From Palaemon carinicauda (taxonomy: Eukaryota; Arthropoda; Malacostraca; Decapoda; Palaemonidae): 64,000 nucleotides of DNA. The stretch covers positions 137,452,656 to 137,516,655 of the forward strand of contig NC_090731.1 in the NCBI RefSeq assembly GCF_036898095.1, given 5' to 3'. Below, piece by piece: positions 47,690 to 57,830 of the stretch. Numbering within the stretch: the stretch's first letter is position 1; each line of letters opens with the position of its first letter. A program made the position numbers and the translations under genes. The notes below the pieces were generated by a model. It did no database searches. It was not told where the DNA came from and was given only the letters and a program-made list of their open reading frames with translations.

Positions 47690-49340
47690 GTGTCCACCTG
47701 TGGGGGGATGCCTTCAGCGTTGCGTCCGCAGGTGGCAACATCACGGGGCCGATGCTTGGACGGTCTCAGTGATCGGCCTAGGTTATCGCGTCCCGTTCAC
47801 GTCATCTCAACCTCCCCTGACAGCGAATCCAGTGTCGTTGAGCTCCTATGCCATGGGATCGGCAAAGGGGCTGGCCCTTCAGGCCGAAGTCGAGACCATG
47901 TTCGAGAAGGGTGCTCTCCAGGAGGTCGTGGACGGCTCTCCAGGCTTCTTCAGTCGACTCTTTCTTGTAAAGAAGGCTACTGGAGGCTGGAGACCCGTCA
48001 TCGATCTCTCGGCTCTGAACAGGTTTGTCAAACAAACCCGGTTCAGCATGGAGACAGCAGACACGGTCAGACTTGCGGTGAGACCACAAGACTTCATGTG
48101 TACACTGGATCTAAAGGATGCGTACTTCCAGATCCCAATCCATCCGTCTTCCAGGAAGTACCTGAGATTCTGCCTAGACAACAAGATCTACCAGTTCAAG
48201 GTGCTGTGTTTCGGTCTCTCCACAGCTCCTCAGGTGTTCACCAGAGTGTTCACCCTGATTTCGACTTGGGCGCACAGGAACGGCATTCGTCTCCTTCGTT
48301 ACCTAGACGATTGGCTGATCCTAGCAGACTCTGAGTCGACCCTTCTTCGACACCGAGACAGGCTTCTAGATCTTTGCCAGGATCTGGGGATCGTGGTAAA
48401 CCTCGAGAAGTCCTCTCTGCAGCCGTCCCAACGACTGGTTTATCTAGGCATGCTAATAGACACCAATCTCCACAAAGCCTTTCCATCAGACGACCGGATA
48501 GCAAGGCTGAGGAGGGTGGCGGAACCTTTCCTCAGGCGAAAAGAACTCCCCGCCCAATCGTGGTTGCGTCTCTTAGGCTACCTATCCTCCCTGGCCCGTC
48601 TGGTTCCAAACAGCCGCCTCAGGATGAAATCCCTTCAATGGCGGCTCAAGTCCCGGTGGAATCAAGGATCCGATTCCCCGGACATTCTGATCCCAATGGG
48701 GTCTCTGGAACAGACGGACTTGCGGTGGTGGCTGGCCGACGAGAACCTGCGAAAGGGAGTGAGTCTTCTCGTCCTCCCCCCGGAATTGACTCTGTTTTCG
48801 GACGCGTCAAAAGAAGGGTGGGGGGCGCACGTTCTGAACCAGAGAGCCTCAGGCCTTTGTTCAGAATCAGAAAAGTGCCTACACATCAACCTGCTAGAAT
48901 TGAAGGCCGTCTTTCTGGCCCTTCAACAGTTCCAACGGTTCCTGGCAGGTCACTCCGTGGTGGTGATGAGCGACAACACCACGGTAGTGGCTTATATCAA
49001 CAAGCAGGGAGGCACTTTTTCGCAACAGCTATCCCATCTTGCAGTAGAGACTCTGAGGTGGACCGAAACCCACTCGATAACACTATCAGCTCGCTTCATT
49101 CCTGGCAAGAGGAATGTGCTCGCCGACAGTCTGAGCAGGGCTTCGCAGATAGTTAGTACCGAGTGGTCTTTGGATCCTCAGATAGCCAACAAAGTCCTGA
49201 CTTCGTGGGGTTCCCCGACGGTGGACTTGTTCGCGACAGCCTTGAACTTCAAGCTGCCCCTGTACTGCTCACCAGTCCCGGACCCCAAGGCACTCTGGCA
49301 AGATGCTTTCCAGCAACGGTGGGACAACATCGACGTGTAA
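47690..49340 (+). CDS. DIRS-like reverse transcriptase - RNase H, element 1
   Basis: The open frame extends back to 47,358 but homology with element 3 begins near 47,690 (CPPVGGCLQRC). RT: EKGALQEVV, SPGFFSRLFLVKKATGGWRP, VIDLSALNRFV, TLDLKDAYFQIPIHPSSRKY, FGLSTAPQVFTRV, catalytic YLDDWLI, LEKSSLQPSQ. RNase H: FSDASKEGWGAH (first Asp), LELKAVFLAL (Glu), MSDNTTVVAYINKQGG (Asp), RNVLADSLSR (last Asp). All active-site residues are present. A final domain, WGSPTVDLFATALNFKLPLY, corresponds to the methyltransferase-like segment of DIRS elements. A TAA at 49,338 interrupts what should continue as AFPPFCLMRRVLNRTRLSVN, MTLVAPLWHHAEWFPDLLQL, to about 49,600. Confidence 0.92.
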
Positions 49341-49620
49341 GCCTTCCCACCATTCTGTCTGATGAGAAGGGTGCTCAACAGGACCAGACTATCGGTCAAC
49401 TGTTCCATGACTCTAGTAGCTCCGCTATGGCATCACGCGGAATGGTTTCCGGACCTTCTGCAACTCCTGACGGAACTCCCAAGGGAGCTTCCTCCACGAC
49501 ACGAGCTTCTCAGACAACCCCACTCCGGTGTCCCTCACAGGGCCGTAGCCTCGCTTCGGCTTCACGCCTGGAGACTATCCAGCGTCTCCTCGCGGAGAGA
49601 GGCTTTTCGCAACAGGTTGC
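49341..49620 (+). pseudogene. C-terminal extension of the DIRS RT frame beyond a stop codon
   Basis: Same frame as the RT gene. After the TAA it reads AFPPFCLMRRVL, APLWHHAEWFPDLLQLLTEL, PPRHELLRQPHSG, LRLHAWRLSS. PPFxLxxRxL, APLWPxxxWxPxL and LHAWRLS are the familiar end of DIRS/Ngaro pol proteins, so the stop looks like a mutation (a Tyr or other codon turned to TAA), not the natural end. It overlaps the recombinase frame. Confidence 0.75.
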
Positions 49621-50614
49621 GGAGAGAATGTCTCGGCACCTGCGAAGGTCCTCTGAGGGAGTCTACCAAGCGAAGTGGAGAGTCTTTTGTGGTTGGTGTC
49701 GTGGAAGGGGTATCTCTCCACTCGATGCCACTATTCCAGCAATAGCGGACTTCCTTGTGTATCTGCGAGAAGAAATGCGCCTTTCTGTCTCGGCAGTGAA
49801 AGGCTATCGCTCAGCCTTAAGCTTGGCCTTCAGATTGAAGGGCGTGGATATTTCTTCATCGCTAGAACTCTCTTTACTCATACGTAGCTATGAGCTTACC
49901 TGCCCCCAGTCGGAAGTGAGACCCCCTCCTTGGAACGTGGTTCGAGTCCTCAGGTCTCTCAAGAGACCTCCCTTCGAGCCATTACGTCAGGCCTCCGATT
50001 GCCACCTGTCTTGGAAGACGGCTTTCCTACTCGCCTTGGCCTCGGCCAAGCGAGTTAGTGAACTTCATGGTCTCTCGTACGACATCGCCCATTCAAGGGG
50101 ATGGGGGGAGGTAACGTTCAGGTTCGTCCCTGAGTTTGTGGCCAAGACTCAGAATCCTGGAGTGCCGGATCCTCGGTTCGACTCTTTCAGAATCGCGAGT
50201 CTCCGTTCTGTAACAAACGACCCAGACCAGCTGCTACTATGCCCAGTGAGGTGTCTGAGGTACTACTTGAAGAGAACGGCTGCAGTCCGTCCTCATGTGC
50301 GAGCTTTGTTTGTTAGCACAGGCAGGACAAAGAGGAGGGTCACCAGGAACACCATCTCTGCTTGGATTCGAAGGGTTATCCACCATGCCCTGAATCCTGA
50401 CCCTCCTCCGTCACGTTGCCCTCGGGCCCACGATGTCAGGGGTATTGCTACATCCCTGGCTTTCAAGAGAAACTTCTCTGTGACGCAGGTACTTCAAGCT
50501 GGGGTCTGGAAGCGTCAAACGACCTTCACAGCCCACTACCTGCAAGACGTGACCCACAGGAGCCTCGATACGTTCTCTATCGGCCCTGTGGTGGCTGCAC
50601 AACAGCTGGTCTAA
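49541..50614 (+). CDS. Tyrosine recombinase (DIRS-type), element 1
   Basis: The open frame begins at 49,163 but the protein-like part starts near 49,541 (GRSLASASRLETIQRLLAER). An N-terminal SAM-like domain holds FSQQVAERMSRHLR, YQAKWRVFCGWCRGRGI, IADFLVYL, VKGYRSALS. The catalytic domain keeps the tetrad: Arg in SAKRVSELHGL (about 50,051), His-x-x-Arg in AHDVRGIATS (50,429-50,440) and Tyr in FTAHYLQD (50,537-50,539). It would join the circular DNA copy to chromosomal DNA in place of an integrase. The frame is complete to the TAA at 50,614 and overlaps the end of the RT frame. Confidence 0.92.
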   Translation, partial: GRSLASASRLETIQRLLAERGFSQQVAERMSRHLRRSSEGVYQAKWRVFCGWCRGRGISPLDATIPAIADFLVYLREEMRLSVSAVKGYRSALSLAFRLKGVDISSSLELSLLIRSYELTCPQSEVRPPPWNVVRVLRSLKRPPFEPLRQASDCHLSWKTAFLLALASAKRVSELHGLSYDIAHSRGWGEVTFRFVPEFVAKTQNPGVPDPRFDSFRIASLRSVTNDPDQLLLCPVRCLRYYLKRTAAVRPHVRALFVSTGRTKRRVTRNTISAWIRRVIHHALNPDPPPSRCPRAHDVRGIATSLAFKRNFSVTQVLQAGVWKRQTTFTAHYLQDVTHRSLDTFSIGPVVAAQQLV

Positions 50615-51088
50615 CCTCAGGCTCCTTTTTGGACAAGTAGCAGTAGGTTGAGGGCGTTGTTACCCGGTCTTAGTCTGTGTGAATGAAAGAGTATGTCTGA
50701 CCCTTACTTCTTTCTTCATTCTCCCCTCTCTTGGGGAAGCAGCATCCTGGTCCTCGCATAGCTGACCTCGACCTCTGCAGGTAACCCATGCTTCTTTGTG
50801 CTCCTAGTATTAAGCTTAATACTGTTGCGTCTCCCATACCCTGACGAGGTGGTATGGGGAACGTCCTATCCTAGAATTCCTATCTGAAGGTCTCAAGGTC
50901 AACTTCATAGGACGAGTCACACTCTCCTCCTCACACTACTTATGTAGGCCACTCGTTCCTAGCGATGCTAGGAACCTGTGAGGTACAGGGGCTCCCTCTC
51001 TCTAGTGCTGCTCACTGAGGGATCGAGCCCCCGGGCAAGCCGAAGTCAGTAAGGCTGGGGACTTTCCACCCTTCCTAAGGGGTAAGTC
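50615..51088 (+). other. Element 1 3' untranslated region
   Basis: About 470 bp between the recombinase stop and the ICR, no reading frame. It contains TAGCGATGCTA-like and ACCTGTGAGGT-like small inverted repeats. Confidence 0.6.
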
Positions 51089-51191
51089 ACCCTTTGTAAA
51101 TAGCGTGGTTTGTATTTCGGTTACGGAACAAATGACAAATTCGAAGATAATTTGTATTTTTCCTAACCATACAAACCTTAGCTATTTACAC
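51089..51191 (+). other. Internal complementary region (ICR), element 1
   Basis: 51,089-51,131 is a perfect reverse complement of the left terminus 44,664-44,706. 51,132-51,191 is a perfect reverse complement of the right terminus 51,386-51,445. The joint falls in GGAACAAATGAC (51,125-51,136). In DIRS elements this region templates completion of both ends and circle formation. Confidence 0.93.
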
Positions 51192-51235
51192 ATATGTGCC
51201 CGCCATCCCTGACCCCCAAGTCAAGTCCTACCTCT

Positions 51236-51396
51236 AAGTGAAGTGAAGCAAGTCACCGGTGTGTGGAGGGGGGAGGGGTAGCAAGCTACCCTTCCCCACC
51301 CCCCCCCGCTAACTAGCGCGGGGGTAATTAACCCTCGTTAAAAACTATTGGCTCGTCATTTCAGCTACGCTAAAAGTAATACCCTTTGTAAATAGC
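51236..51396 (-). repeat. Element 1 right inverted terminal repeat
   Basis: Complement of 44,691-44,848. The unique right terminus (51,397-51,445) follows. Confidence 0.92.
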
Positions 51397-51445
51397 TAAG
51401 GTTTGTATGGTTAGGAAAAATACAAATTATCTTCGAATTTGTCAT

Positions 51446-52083
51446 ATTTGATGGATGCGTAGTTTTAAATTTTCTTCTGCAGATCCTCGGCAGCAGTCTG
51501 CCAGGCAAAGTGGGCCAACTCCTGTGATTCTTTTTGTGGAAGGGGTGTCGCTCCTCTCCCTCTGTTCCATTTATTGATGTTTTTTTTTATTCGTCCTCGG
51601 CAAGGAGAGACTGCTCCGTTTCAGCGGTAATAGGGTATCGCTCAGCCTCGAGCCAAGTCTCTAGACTAAGAGGAGTAGACTTTTCTTCGGAGGAGGAAAT
51701 TTCAGTGCACAAACAATATTTGAGCTGACCTGTCCTCCAGTTACAGCGAGTCCTGAATGCACGAGTTTCGAGTTCCCCAGTTAAGTTTCCAGCCAGTTGG
51801 AACGGGACTTATTCCTACATAAAGATAAGTCTCCTAAGTAAAGAACGGTGGTTTGTATTGATGTTGGAACAAATCACACATTTTTTTAAGTAATTTATAT
51901 TTTTCCTTTACAGTACTGGAACTTTCCCGCCAACACCAATCCCCGCAAAAGTCCCAGCTGGCATCTAAGTGATTTGTTATAATTTTCATTGCCGTGTTCC
52001 AGCTTTGCTATTATCTATTCTCCTAATTAAAGGACTTGTGTTTGTATCGATAGGAAAAATACAAATTGCTTTTAAATTTTTTT
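51446..52083 (+). pseudogene. 3' end of an older DIRS-like element (recombinase fragment, ICR, right end)
   Basis: 51,480-51,730 matches the recombinase N-terminal domain of element 1 at DNA level (AGTCTGCCAGGCAAAGTGG, TTTTTGTGGAAGGGGTGTCG, AATAGGGTATCGCTCAGCCT) but with frameshifts and stops. An ICR-like segment at about 51,843-51,920 contains GGAACAAATCACA and TTATATTTTTCC. A right end at about 52,020-52,083 contains GGAAAAATACAAATTGC. Most of the catalytic domain is deleted. It may be the distal half of the element into which element 1 inserted. Confidence 0.65.
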
Positions 52084-52130
52084 GTTTATTTTTTAACATT
52101 TAAGGACATGTTCCATGGCATTTAGAGTTA

Positions 52131-52151
52131 TATCATTATTATTATTATTAC

Positions 52152-52191
<40 letters not shown>

Positions 52192-52209
52192 ATTATTATT
52201 ATTATTATT
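52131..52209. repeat. (ATT)n microsatellite interrupted by element 2
   Basis: Period-3 array ending ATTATT at 52,209; the sequence right of element 2 (58,541) resumes with ATTATG and then the retroelement tail AAGCTAAGCTATAACCCTAG that normally abuts (ATT)n. Confidence 0.85.
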
Positions 52210-52909
52210 TTGTTCCTACACTAAATTCAAACCCTCATTCTTTACTATAGGAGATATTCTAGCGCAAGCTGGAAAATACGGCAGAAAAACCTTAGCAAGA
52301 TTGTTAACAACCGGACAGGTAATTACCCACCTGTCAGTTGTGGGGGACTGCCAGTCGGTAGCTGCTGTTGACCTTCAATTGAATTCTAGCCGTCGCAGTG
52401 GTAACACCACTGCTCCTGTTTTATTTGCTGGCAGACTAGCCTTGCTTTTTTTGAGTTTTGATTTATCCTTTTTCTTTTTCTTTGTAGATGATGTCCTCTA
52501 TTTTGAGGAAGTGTTCATGACGCCTTTATGTCACCGCTGGATGTGGATCCTCTTTCCCTATGCCCCGTTACGGAGGTCATGGGTGTTCTCCTACCCTGCG
52601 GAGGATGGGTTCCCCTGCCAAGTATGTAGAAGTGGTCTTCACAGTACCTTCTCCTCCTCCTCCTCCTCCACTTCATTGTCCTCCCCTCTTCGGAGACTAG
52701 GAGGGGGAGATAGAGAAGAGGAAGAGGAGAGATCGCACTCCTTTGCCCAGTCGTTCTCTCCGGAGTCACAGGCGACATAGGAGGAGACATAATTGTTCTT
52801 GCTCTTCCTTGCCTTCTGTCTCTTCACAAGATGTCTCGCCGCTAGCCTAAGCGCTCTCGTCACAAACTTAATAGCGCTTCCTTCTTACCTTAACATAGGG
52901 CATCAAGAG

Positions 52910-53390
52910 CATATTGATGCGCATATGCTCCAACAAGAGCGTAACTCCATCACACGCCATGCGCTCACCTGCGCACAAACTCCTGCGCGCCACCAATCTT
53001 CTGCGCAATGGCACTCTCCTGCGCGCCAGTGCTCTCCTATGCGCTCCCGCGCGCCAACATTCTCCTGCATGTGCGCATACGCGCCCAACACCATCCTATG
53101 CGACAGGTAAAACCTGCGCGTCAACTTTCTACTGTTAGAAGGTCTTCTGACAAGGCAGCCATGCTGCCTTCTCCCGCAGCGCCAGTGCTTACCAACGCGC
53201 TAGCGCTTTGCAACACACCAGCGCTTATCAATGCACCAGCACTTACCGGCGCACCAGCCTTCTCCCGCATCCGCAAGGATATGCGCGCACGCCCGAGCGC
53301 CCATATGATTCTTCTGTGCGCGCACGCTAGGGAATTTTCTCCGCGCGCTCCCTACAGCTGCCACAGACGTGCGAGATAACTCTCGCACGC
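52910..53390 (+). repeat. CpG-rich GCGC array in element 2
   Basis: About 480 bp of loosely repeated units containing CTGCGCGCCA, TGCGCTC and ACCAGCGCTTA at spacings of about 22-33 bp. Far richer in CpG and GCGC than any DNA outside the DIRS cluster. An equivalent block is in element 3 at about 60,995-61,250. Probably part of the gag low-complexity region. Confidence 0.8.
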
Positions 53391-53799
53391 CCGTTTACGC
53401 CTTCACCTAGATATTCTCACCGAAGAGACAGGCGAACTAGGAAGAGACGTTATCATTCTCGCTCTTTCTCGCCTTCTGTCTCTCCCTGAGACTTCCTACC
53501 TTGAGATTATATACACTCGTGCCACAAACCTGAGAAGAACGATCCCTCTCGTCATCGTTCTGCCTCGCTGTCGTTGTCGTGCTAGGAATCATCTAAGAAA
53601 CCAGGAGCGCGGCCAAGGGCAAAGCACGTCCTAACCTCGAACCCTCTTCTTCTCATGTTAGTTTGAGGGTCTCCGTCCGCTCTTGAAAAGGTCAGATAGA
53701 GCGCTTCTCCTTGCTTTTCTCTCTATCTTCAGAGAGATCGCTCTCGCCTTTGAATTCTCGATCTCTGACCCTTTGGGGTCTCGTGACAAGGAAACCTCG

Positions 53800-54200
53800 T
53801 TTTCCCGGCGGGCTATCCCTTCGTTTTCTCACAGCTAGTTGCTGAAACCTCTGGTTTTCGTGCATTTAATCTCGCTGACACTTCGGTGTCTCGTGACAAG
53901 GGAGACTTCCGTTTTCCCGTTGCTCTAGCCCTTCGGGTTCTCGCAATACAAACTCTAGGGGCACGCACATTCACGCTGAACCTTCGGGTTCTCGCAACAC
54001 AACCTCTAGGGGCACGCACGATCATGCTGAACCTTTGGGTTCTCGTGACACAAGTCATCAAGAGGTCAGAGAGTCTTCGGACTCTTGTCACGCGGAGTGT
54101 TAGCGTACGCCCATCCAACACTACGCCCATAACAATCAGAAGTTTTACTGTACTCTTATGGCAGAGTCTTCACACTCCAGTCACGCAGGTGTTCGCACAC
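53800..54200 (+). repeat. Hairpin array in the gag region of element 2
   Basis: A series of short inverted repeats: GACAC-TTCG-GTGTC (53,877-53,890, perfect), GAACC-TTCG-GGTTC near 53,980, a unit with a TTTG loop near 54,030, and AGAGTC-TTCG-GACTCT (54,070-54,085, perfect). Most are followed by TCTCGTGAC or TCTCGCAAC. Homologous to 60,257-60,903 in element 3. Confidence 0.8.
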
Positions 54201-54825
54201 AATTAGCGCTACACACACAAATCTCCGATCATACTCTCGCGGGGTCAATCCCTCGCTCCCGTGTTTCATACTTGACAACCTCCCTAATTCCTTTGCTGCC
54301 TATGAGTTAAGGATTTCGAGTTTCTCGGAAACCTCGAAAGAAGATGCAGGGGTTCGCCCCTTCTTCTCTTCGGTTGAGAGCAGAAGGGAAAAGGGAAACG
54401 TTTTTAGAGAGGCTAAAAGAAAACATCCAGATAGCAGCGACGTAGAACGCGATGCCGAGGGCTTCGGCCGCTCTGTTCGTTATCCTGCGCTTCATGTGGC
54501 AGCTCATGAGCTGCCCATGTTACGAGGTAACACTCGTTGTCAACCTGCAACTTGATCAACTTATGGGGAAACTTAAATTGCTGACAGGAGGTTTGCATCC
54601 AGGGATTAAGATCCTTCCCTTACGAGGGAATGATAACCTTCCTCGGATTTGGACTGTGTGAAAGATCCATCCCCATTCCGAGGGAAAACTTCCCCACTTC
54701 AGACAGTCAGCAACCTTCCCTCCTTCGTAAGGAGTTGCGAACAGCTCAACGAGTTTTACCTCTGCTATCTCGTCCCCGAAGACTGTGCTTTCTCCCCTGG
54801 AGCTGGGAAAAAGCAAGTACGGCTT

Positions 54826-55740
54826 ATGCCTCCTTCGGGGGGAACTTCTCCCTGGGAGTATGCTTGGCTCAGGCGAGGTCCTTCATCGGGAGGACTTCTC
54901 TCTTGTTCACGAGAGGAGAATTTTACGCCTACGTTTTTTCCGTAAAACTGGGAGAAAACTTGCCTTAGGCGATGCCCTCCTTCAAAAGATCTCCTCTCTT
55001 GTTCGCGAGAGAGAGATTGTTACGCCTTCGCTTTTTTCCCATAGATCTGGGGGAAAGCTTGTCTTAGGCAATGTTCTCCTTCGGGAGAACTTCTCTCTCG
55101 TTCGCAAGAGAGAGATTATTACGTCTTCACTTTTTTTCCCTTAGAACTGGGGGAAAGCTTGTCTTAGGCAAGGTTCTCCTTAGGGAGAACTTCTCTCTCG
55201 TTCGCGAGAGAGATTATTAAGCCTATGCCTTTTTCCCCATGAATTGGGAGAAAGCTTGTCTTAGGCCAAGTCCCCCTTTGGGAGGACTCCTTTCTCGTTC
55301 ACGAGAGGGAGATTTTTACGCCTACGTTTTTTCCCTAGAACTTGGAGAAAACTTGTGTTAAGCAATGTCCTCCTTCGAGAGAACTACTCTCTCGTCAGCG
55401 AGAGAGAGATTATTACGCCTATATTTTTTTTTTCCCCATAGATCTGGGAGGAAGTTTGCCTTAGGCGATGTCCTCCTATGGGAGGACTTCTCCCTCGTTC
55501 GCGAGAGAGAAATTATTAAACCTACGCTTTTCCCCATAGAGAGGGGAGAAATCTTTCCTTTGGCGATCTTTCCTTCGGGAAGACTTTTCCCTCGTTGAGA
55601 GAGAAAAGTTAATACGCCTACGCTTTTCCCCATAGGGCAGGGAGAAAGCTTGTTTTAGGCAATCTCCTTAGGGAGAACCTTCCTACCAATCACGAGAAGA
55701 AACTTGTAGGAGTTTACTGATCTGCTCTCCTCCCTCTTAC
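54826..55740 (+). repeat. Tandem array of about 98-bp hairpin-bearing units in element 2
   Basis: The phrase CTTGTCTTAGGCAATG or a variant recurs at about 54,961, 55,061, 55,161, 55,258, 55,354, 55,458, 55,556 and 55,652, so the period is 96-104 bp over about eight or nine units. Each unit carries two inverted repeats: GTTCTCC-TTCG-GGAGAAC (perfect at 55,073-55,090) and CTCTCTCG-TTCG-CGAGAGAG (perfect at 55,193-55,212). Element 3 has a single related unit (about 59,980-60,110), so the array arose by expansion. No long open frame. Confidence 0.88.
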
Positions 55741-56399
55741 GCTTTTTGGTTCTCCTCCAGGAGCGGAGCGAGAGCCTTGTATTAAGCGACATTCTCCTTC
55801 GGGAGAACAAATCTATCCTGCGGAGGAGTTATTTTCATCCCTGACGTTCTCCCCTTCTTGCTGGTAGGAGACGTCTTTTTGATCCTACTGGTTCCCCTCA
55901 CGTTGACTCCCCGGGGTCTCGTAACGATCACCCTTTCGCCGGGCGTGATCGGGAGCCTTTAAACTTTCGTCATGTTTATCTTATGGATTCTCATGACCTT
56001 AGGAGTCTTTCGGGTCTCTGTCGCGTTGGACTTTCGAGTTCACACGACTTGGAACCTTCGAGTGTCAGTTATGCGGAGTAGTCGGGCTCCGTAACAATTA
56101 GCACAGAGTGTCCGTGCACGCTCGCAATTAGCTCTATGCTTGCGATCATCGTCTTTAAGAGTTTACTCCTATGACAGAGCAGCGGTCTTCGCCATTACCT
56201 CCAGACACTCCGACTTCTACCATTCTTCCCCTTTCGATAAGAAAGATACGAGGGGTAAGATATAAGGTTTGTCTGCTACTTGCGTCTCTACTTTTTCCTG
56301 TAATAACACGCGAGGAATTATCACAGCCTGAGGATTCCTCGTGAGGACTCTAAGAACTGTGTGTTATATCTCATGCCTCGGCGATTTGCTTCTGTCTCC

Positions 56400-56715
56400 T
56401 CGACCCTTTGACTCTCCAGCCTTAGACAGGCTATGTATTGACAGTCTTGGGTTCGAGTCCAGCCCAGACTCGTTAGAGCCTTCAGTGCCTACAACCTTAC
56501 CATCCTTGTAAGCTAAGGTTGGGGGAGCCTATAGATCTATCTGCTGAATCTTCAGCAGCCACTGCCTGGCCTTTCCTGGTCCTAGCTGGGATGGAGAGGA
56601 GGCTTGGTCGTTGACCATGTATGGTCAGTCTCTAGGACCTTGTCCTAACGGCTAGTGCAATGTCACTGTCCCTCGCCTCTGCCTTTCTTGAGCGACCTTT
56701 AAACCTGGTCTGTTC
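56400..56715 (+). mobile_element. Possible tRNA-derived SINE inserted in element 2
   Basis: A Pol III B-box-like GGTTCGAGTCC is at 56,450-56,460, followed by about 250 bp of non-coding sequence (TGCTGAATCTTCAGCAGCC, TGGTCAGTCTCTAGGACC, GCAATGTCACTGTCCCTCGCC, GCGACCTTTAAACC) of a kind I associate with a common decapod repeat. This stretch is not shared with element 1 or 3. A-box and exact ends were not defined. Confidence 0.5.
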
Positions 56716-57830
56716 TCCGAGTTCAGAGACGTCAACCTTCTCCTCTGATCTTAGATCCCCTCACGGCGAGGCTCACACCAGGCTAATCCTCGAAGAGACA
56801 CTCAACTCTTCCAGGCTCTTCTCAGTCACAGAAGCCTCGGCAAGGGAAGCGACTTCAATGTCCCTTCTGGCTTGACACGTGGTCTGATACAGTCGGCTAC
56901 CTTGAGAGCCACGAGGACTTGTCAAACCAAAACTATTCCTTTTGTACCTCAGTGAGGAAAGCTTCTCCCAGTCTCGGCGATGTAGGGCTATCGCGCAACC
57001 TTGAGCCTCATCTGTAGACAGAGAAGGGGTTGACCTCTCCGCCTCAGAAGACATCACCTTGGTTGTTTCGGTGTTGGAGTGATCTTGCCCCCCACTTGAG
57101 ATTAGACCATCTCCTTGAGACGTGTCTTACATTCGCTGAAGGGTCTGCCCTATGTGCCCTTAAGGGCCTCAGACTACTCTCTGAACCTTAAGACCGTCTT
57201 CCTCGTACCTCTGTCCTCCGTTAAAAGGGTCAGTGAGCTACATGGTCTGTCTTACGTCACCCATTCTAAGAGATGGGGTGGGGGGCGAGTGTCTCGCAAC
57301 TTCGTACCGGGCTTGGGGGCTAGACTCATAATCCTTCATCTACCAATGGGAGATTTCAAGAATTTCCACTCTCAATAGGTAACACAGGATGCAGTCCAGT
57401 TGTTACTATGCCCAGTCAGGGCGTCAAAGAAATATTTGAGGCGCACCAGACTTTTCAGACCACGACGTCTCCGTCATCTCTTCCTTGTACCAACAGGGTA
57501 AAGAAGAGAATCTCTCGCAACACCATCTCTTTCTGACTTGAGAAAGTTATTGCGAGGTCTTCTCACGGAGACCCAGAGGCAGCACAACCCAGAGCCCATC
57601 AAGTTAGGGGAGTGGCTGCTTCTCTGGCGGTTAAGAGAATTTTCTCGGTCTCCCAAGTCTTAAGTGTTGGGGTCTGGAAACGCCAATCTACATTCACTGC
57701 TCACTATTTGAGCGACGTGACACATAGGTCTCTAGACACCCTTTTTATAGGGCCTATTGTGACAGGTCAACAGATGCTGTTACTACCTTACGCCCTTTCG
57801 GGGACTGTAACCATTGGTTGAGGATTCTGG
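56716..57830 (+). pseudogene. Tyrosine recombinase remnant, element 2
   Basis: Fragments in at least three frames follow the order of the element 1 recombinase: an N-terminal part near 56,780-57,060, LHSLKGLPYVPLRASDYSLN, then LKTVFLVPLSSVKRVSELHG (catalytic Arg kept), a decayed middle (57,300-57,590), AHQVRGVAASLAVKRIFSVS (His-x-x-Arg kept), VWKRQSTFTAHYLSD (Tyr kept), ending SLDTLFIGPIVTGQQM. Frameshifts and stops make it non-functional although all four catalytic residues survive. Confidence 0.85.

Larger units (their letters stand above)
44664..51445 (+). mobile_element. DIRS-like tyrosine-recombinase retrotransposon, near-intact (element 1)
   Basis: 6.78 kb with left end TTGTTCCG and right end TTTGTCAT. 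Inverted terminal repeats of about 160 bp (44,691-44,848 and 51,236-51,396) flank gag, RT-RNase H and tyrosine recombinase. The internal complementary region at 51,089-51,191 is the reverse complement of the left terminus (44,664-44,706) joined without a gap to that of the right terminus (51,386-51,445), exactly as expected if the element circularises. No integrase or target-site duplication is seen, consistent with DIRS biology. Only two evident coding lesions were found: a C-run frameshift in gag and one TAA in the RT frame. Confidence 0.92.

Noticed and set aside
48374..49156. A 260-codon plus-strand frame inside the DIRS RT gene, and 47,690-48,334 in another frame.
   Set aside because: Shadows of the RT-RNase H frame, which has all catalytic motifs.
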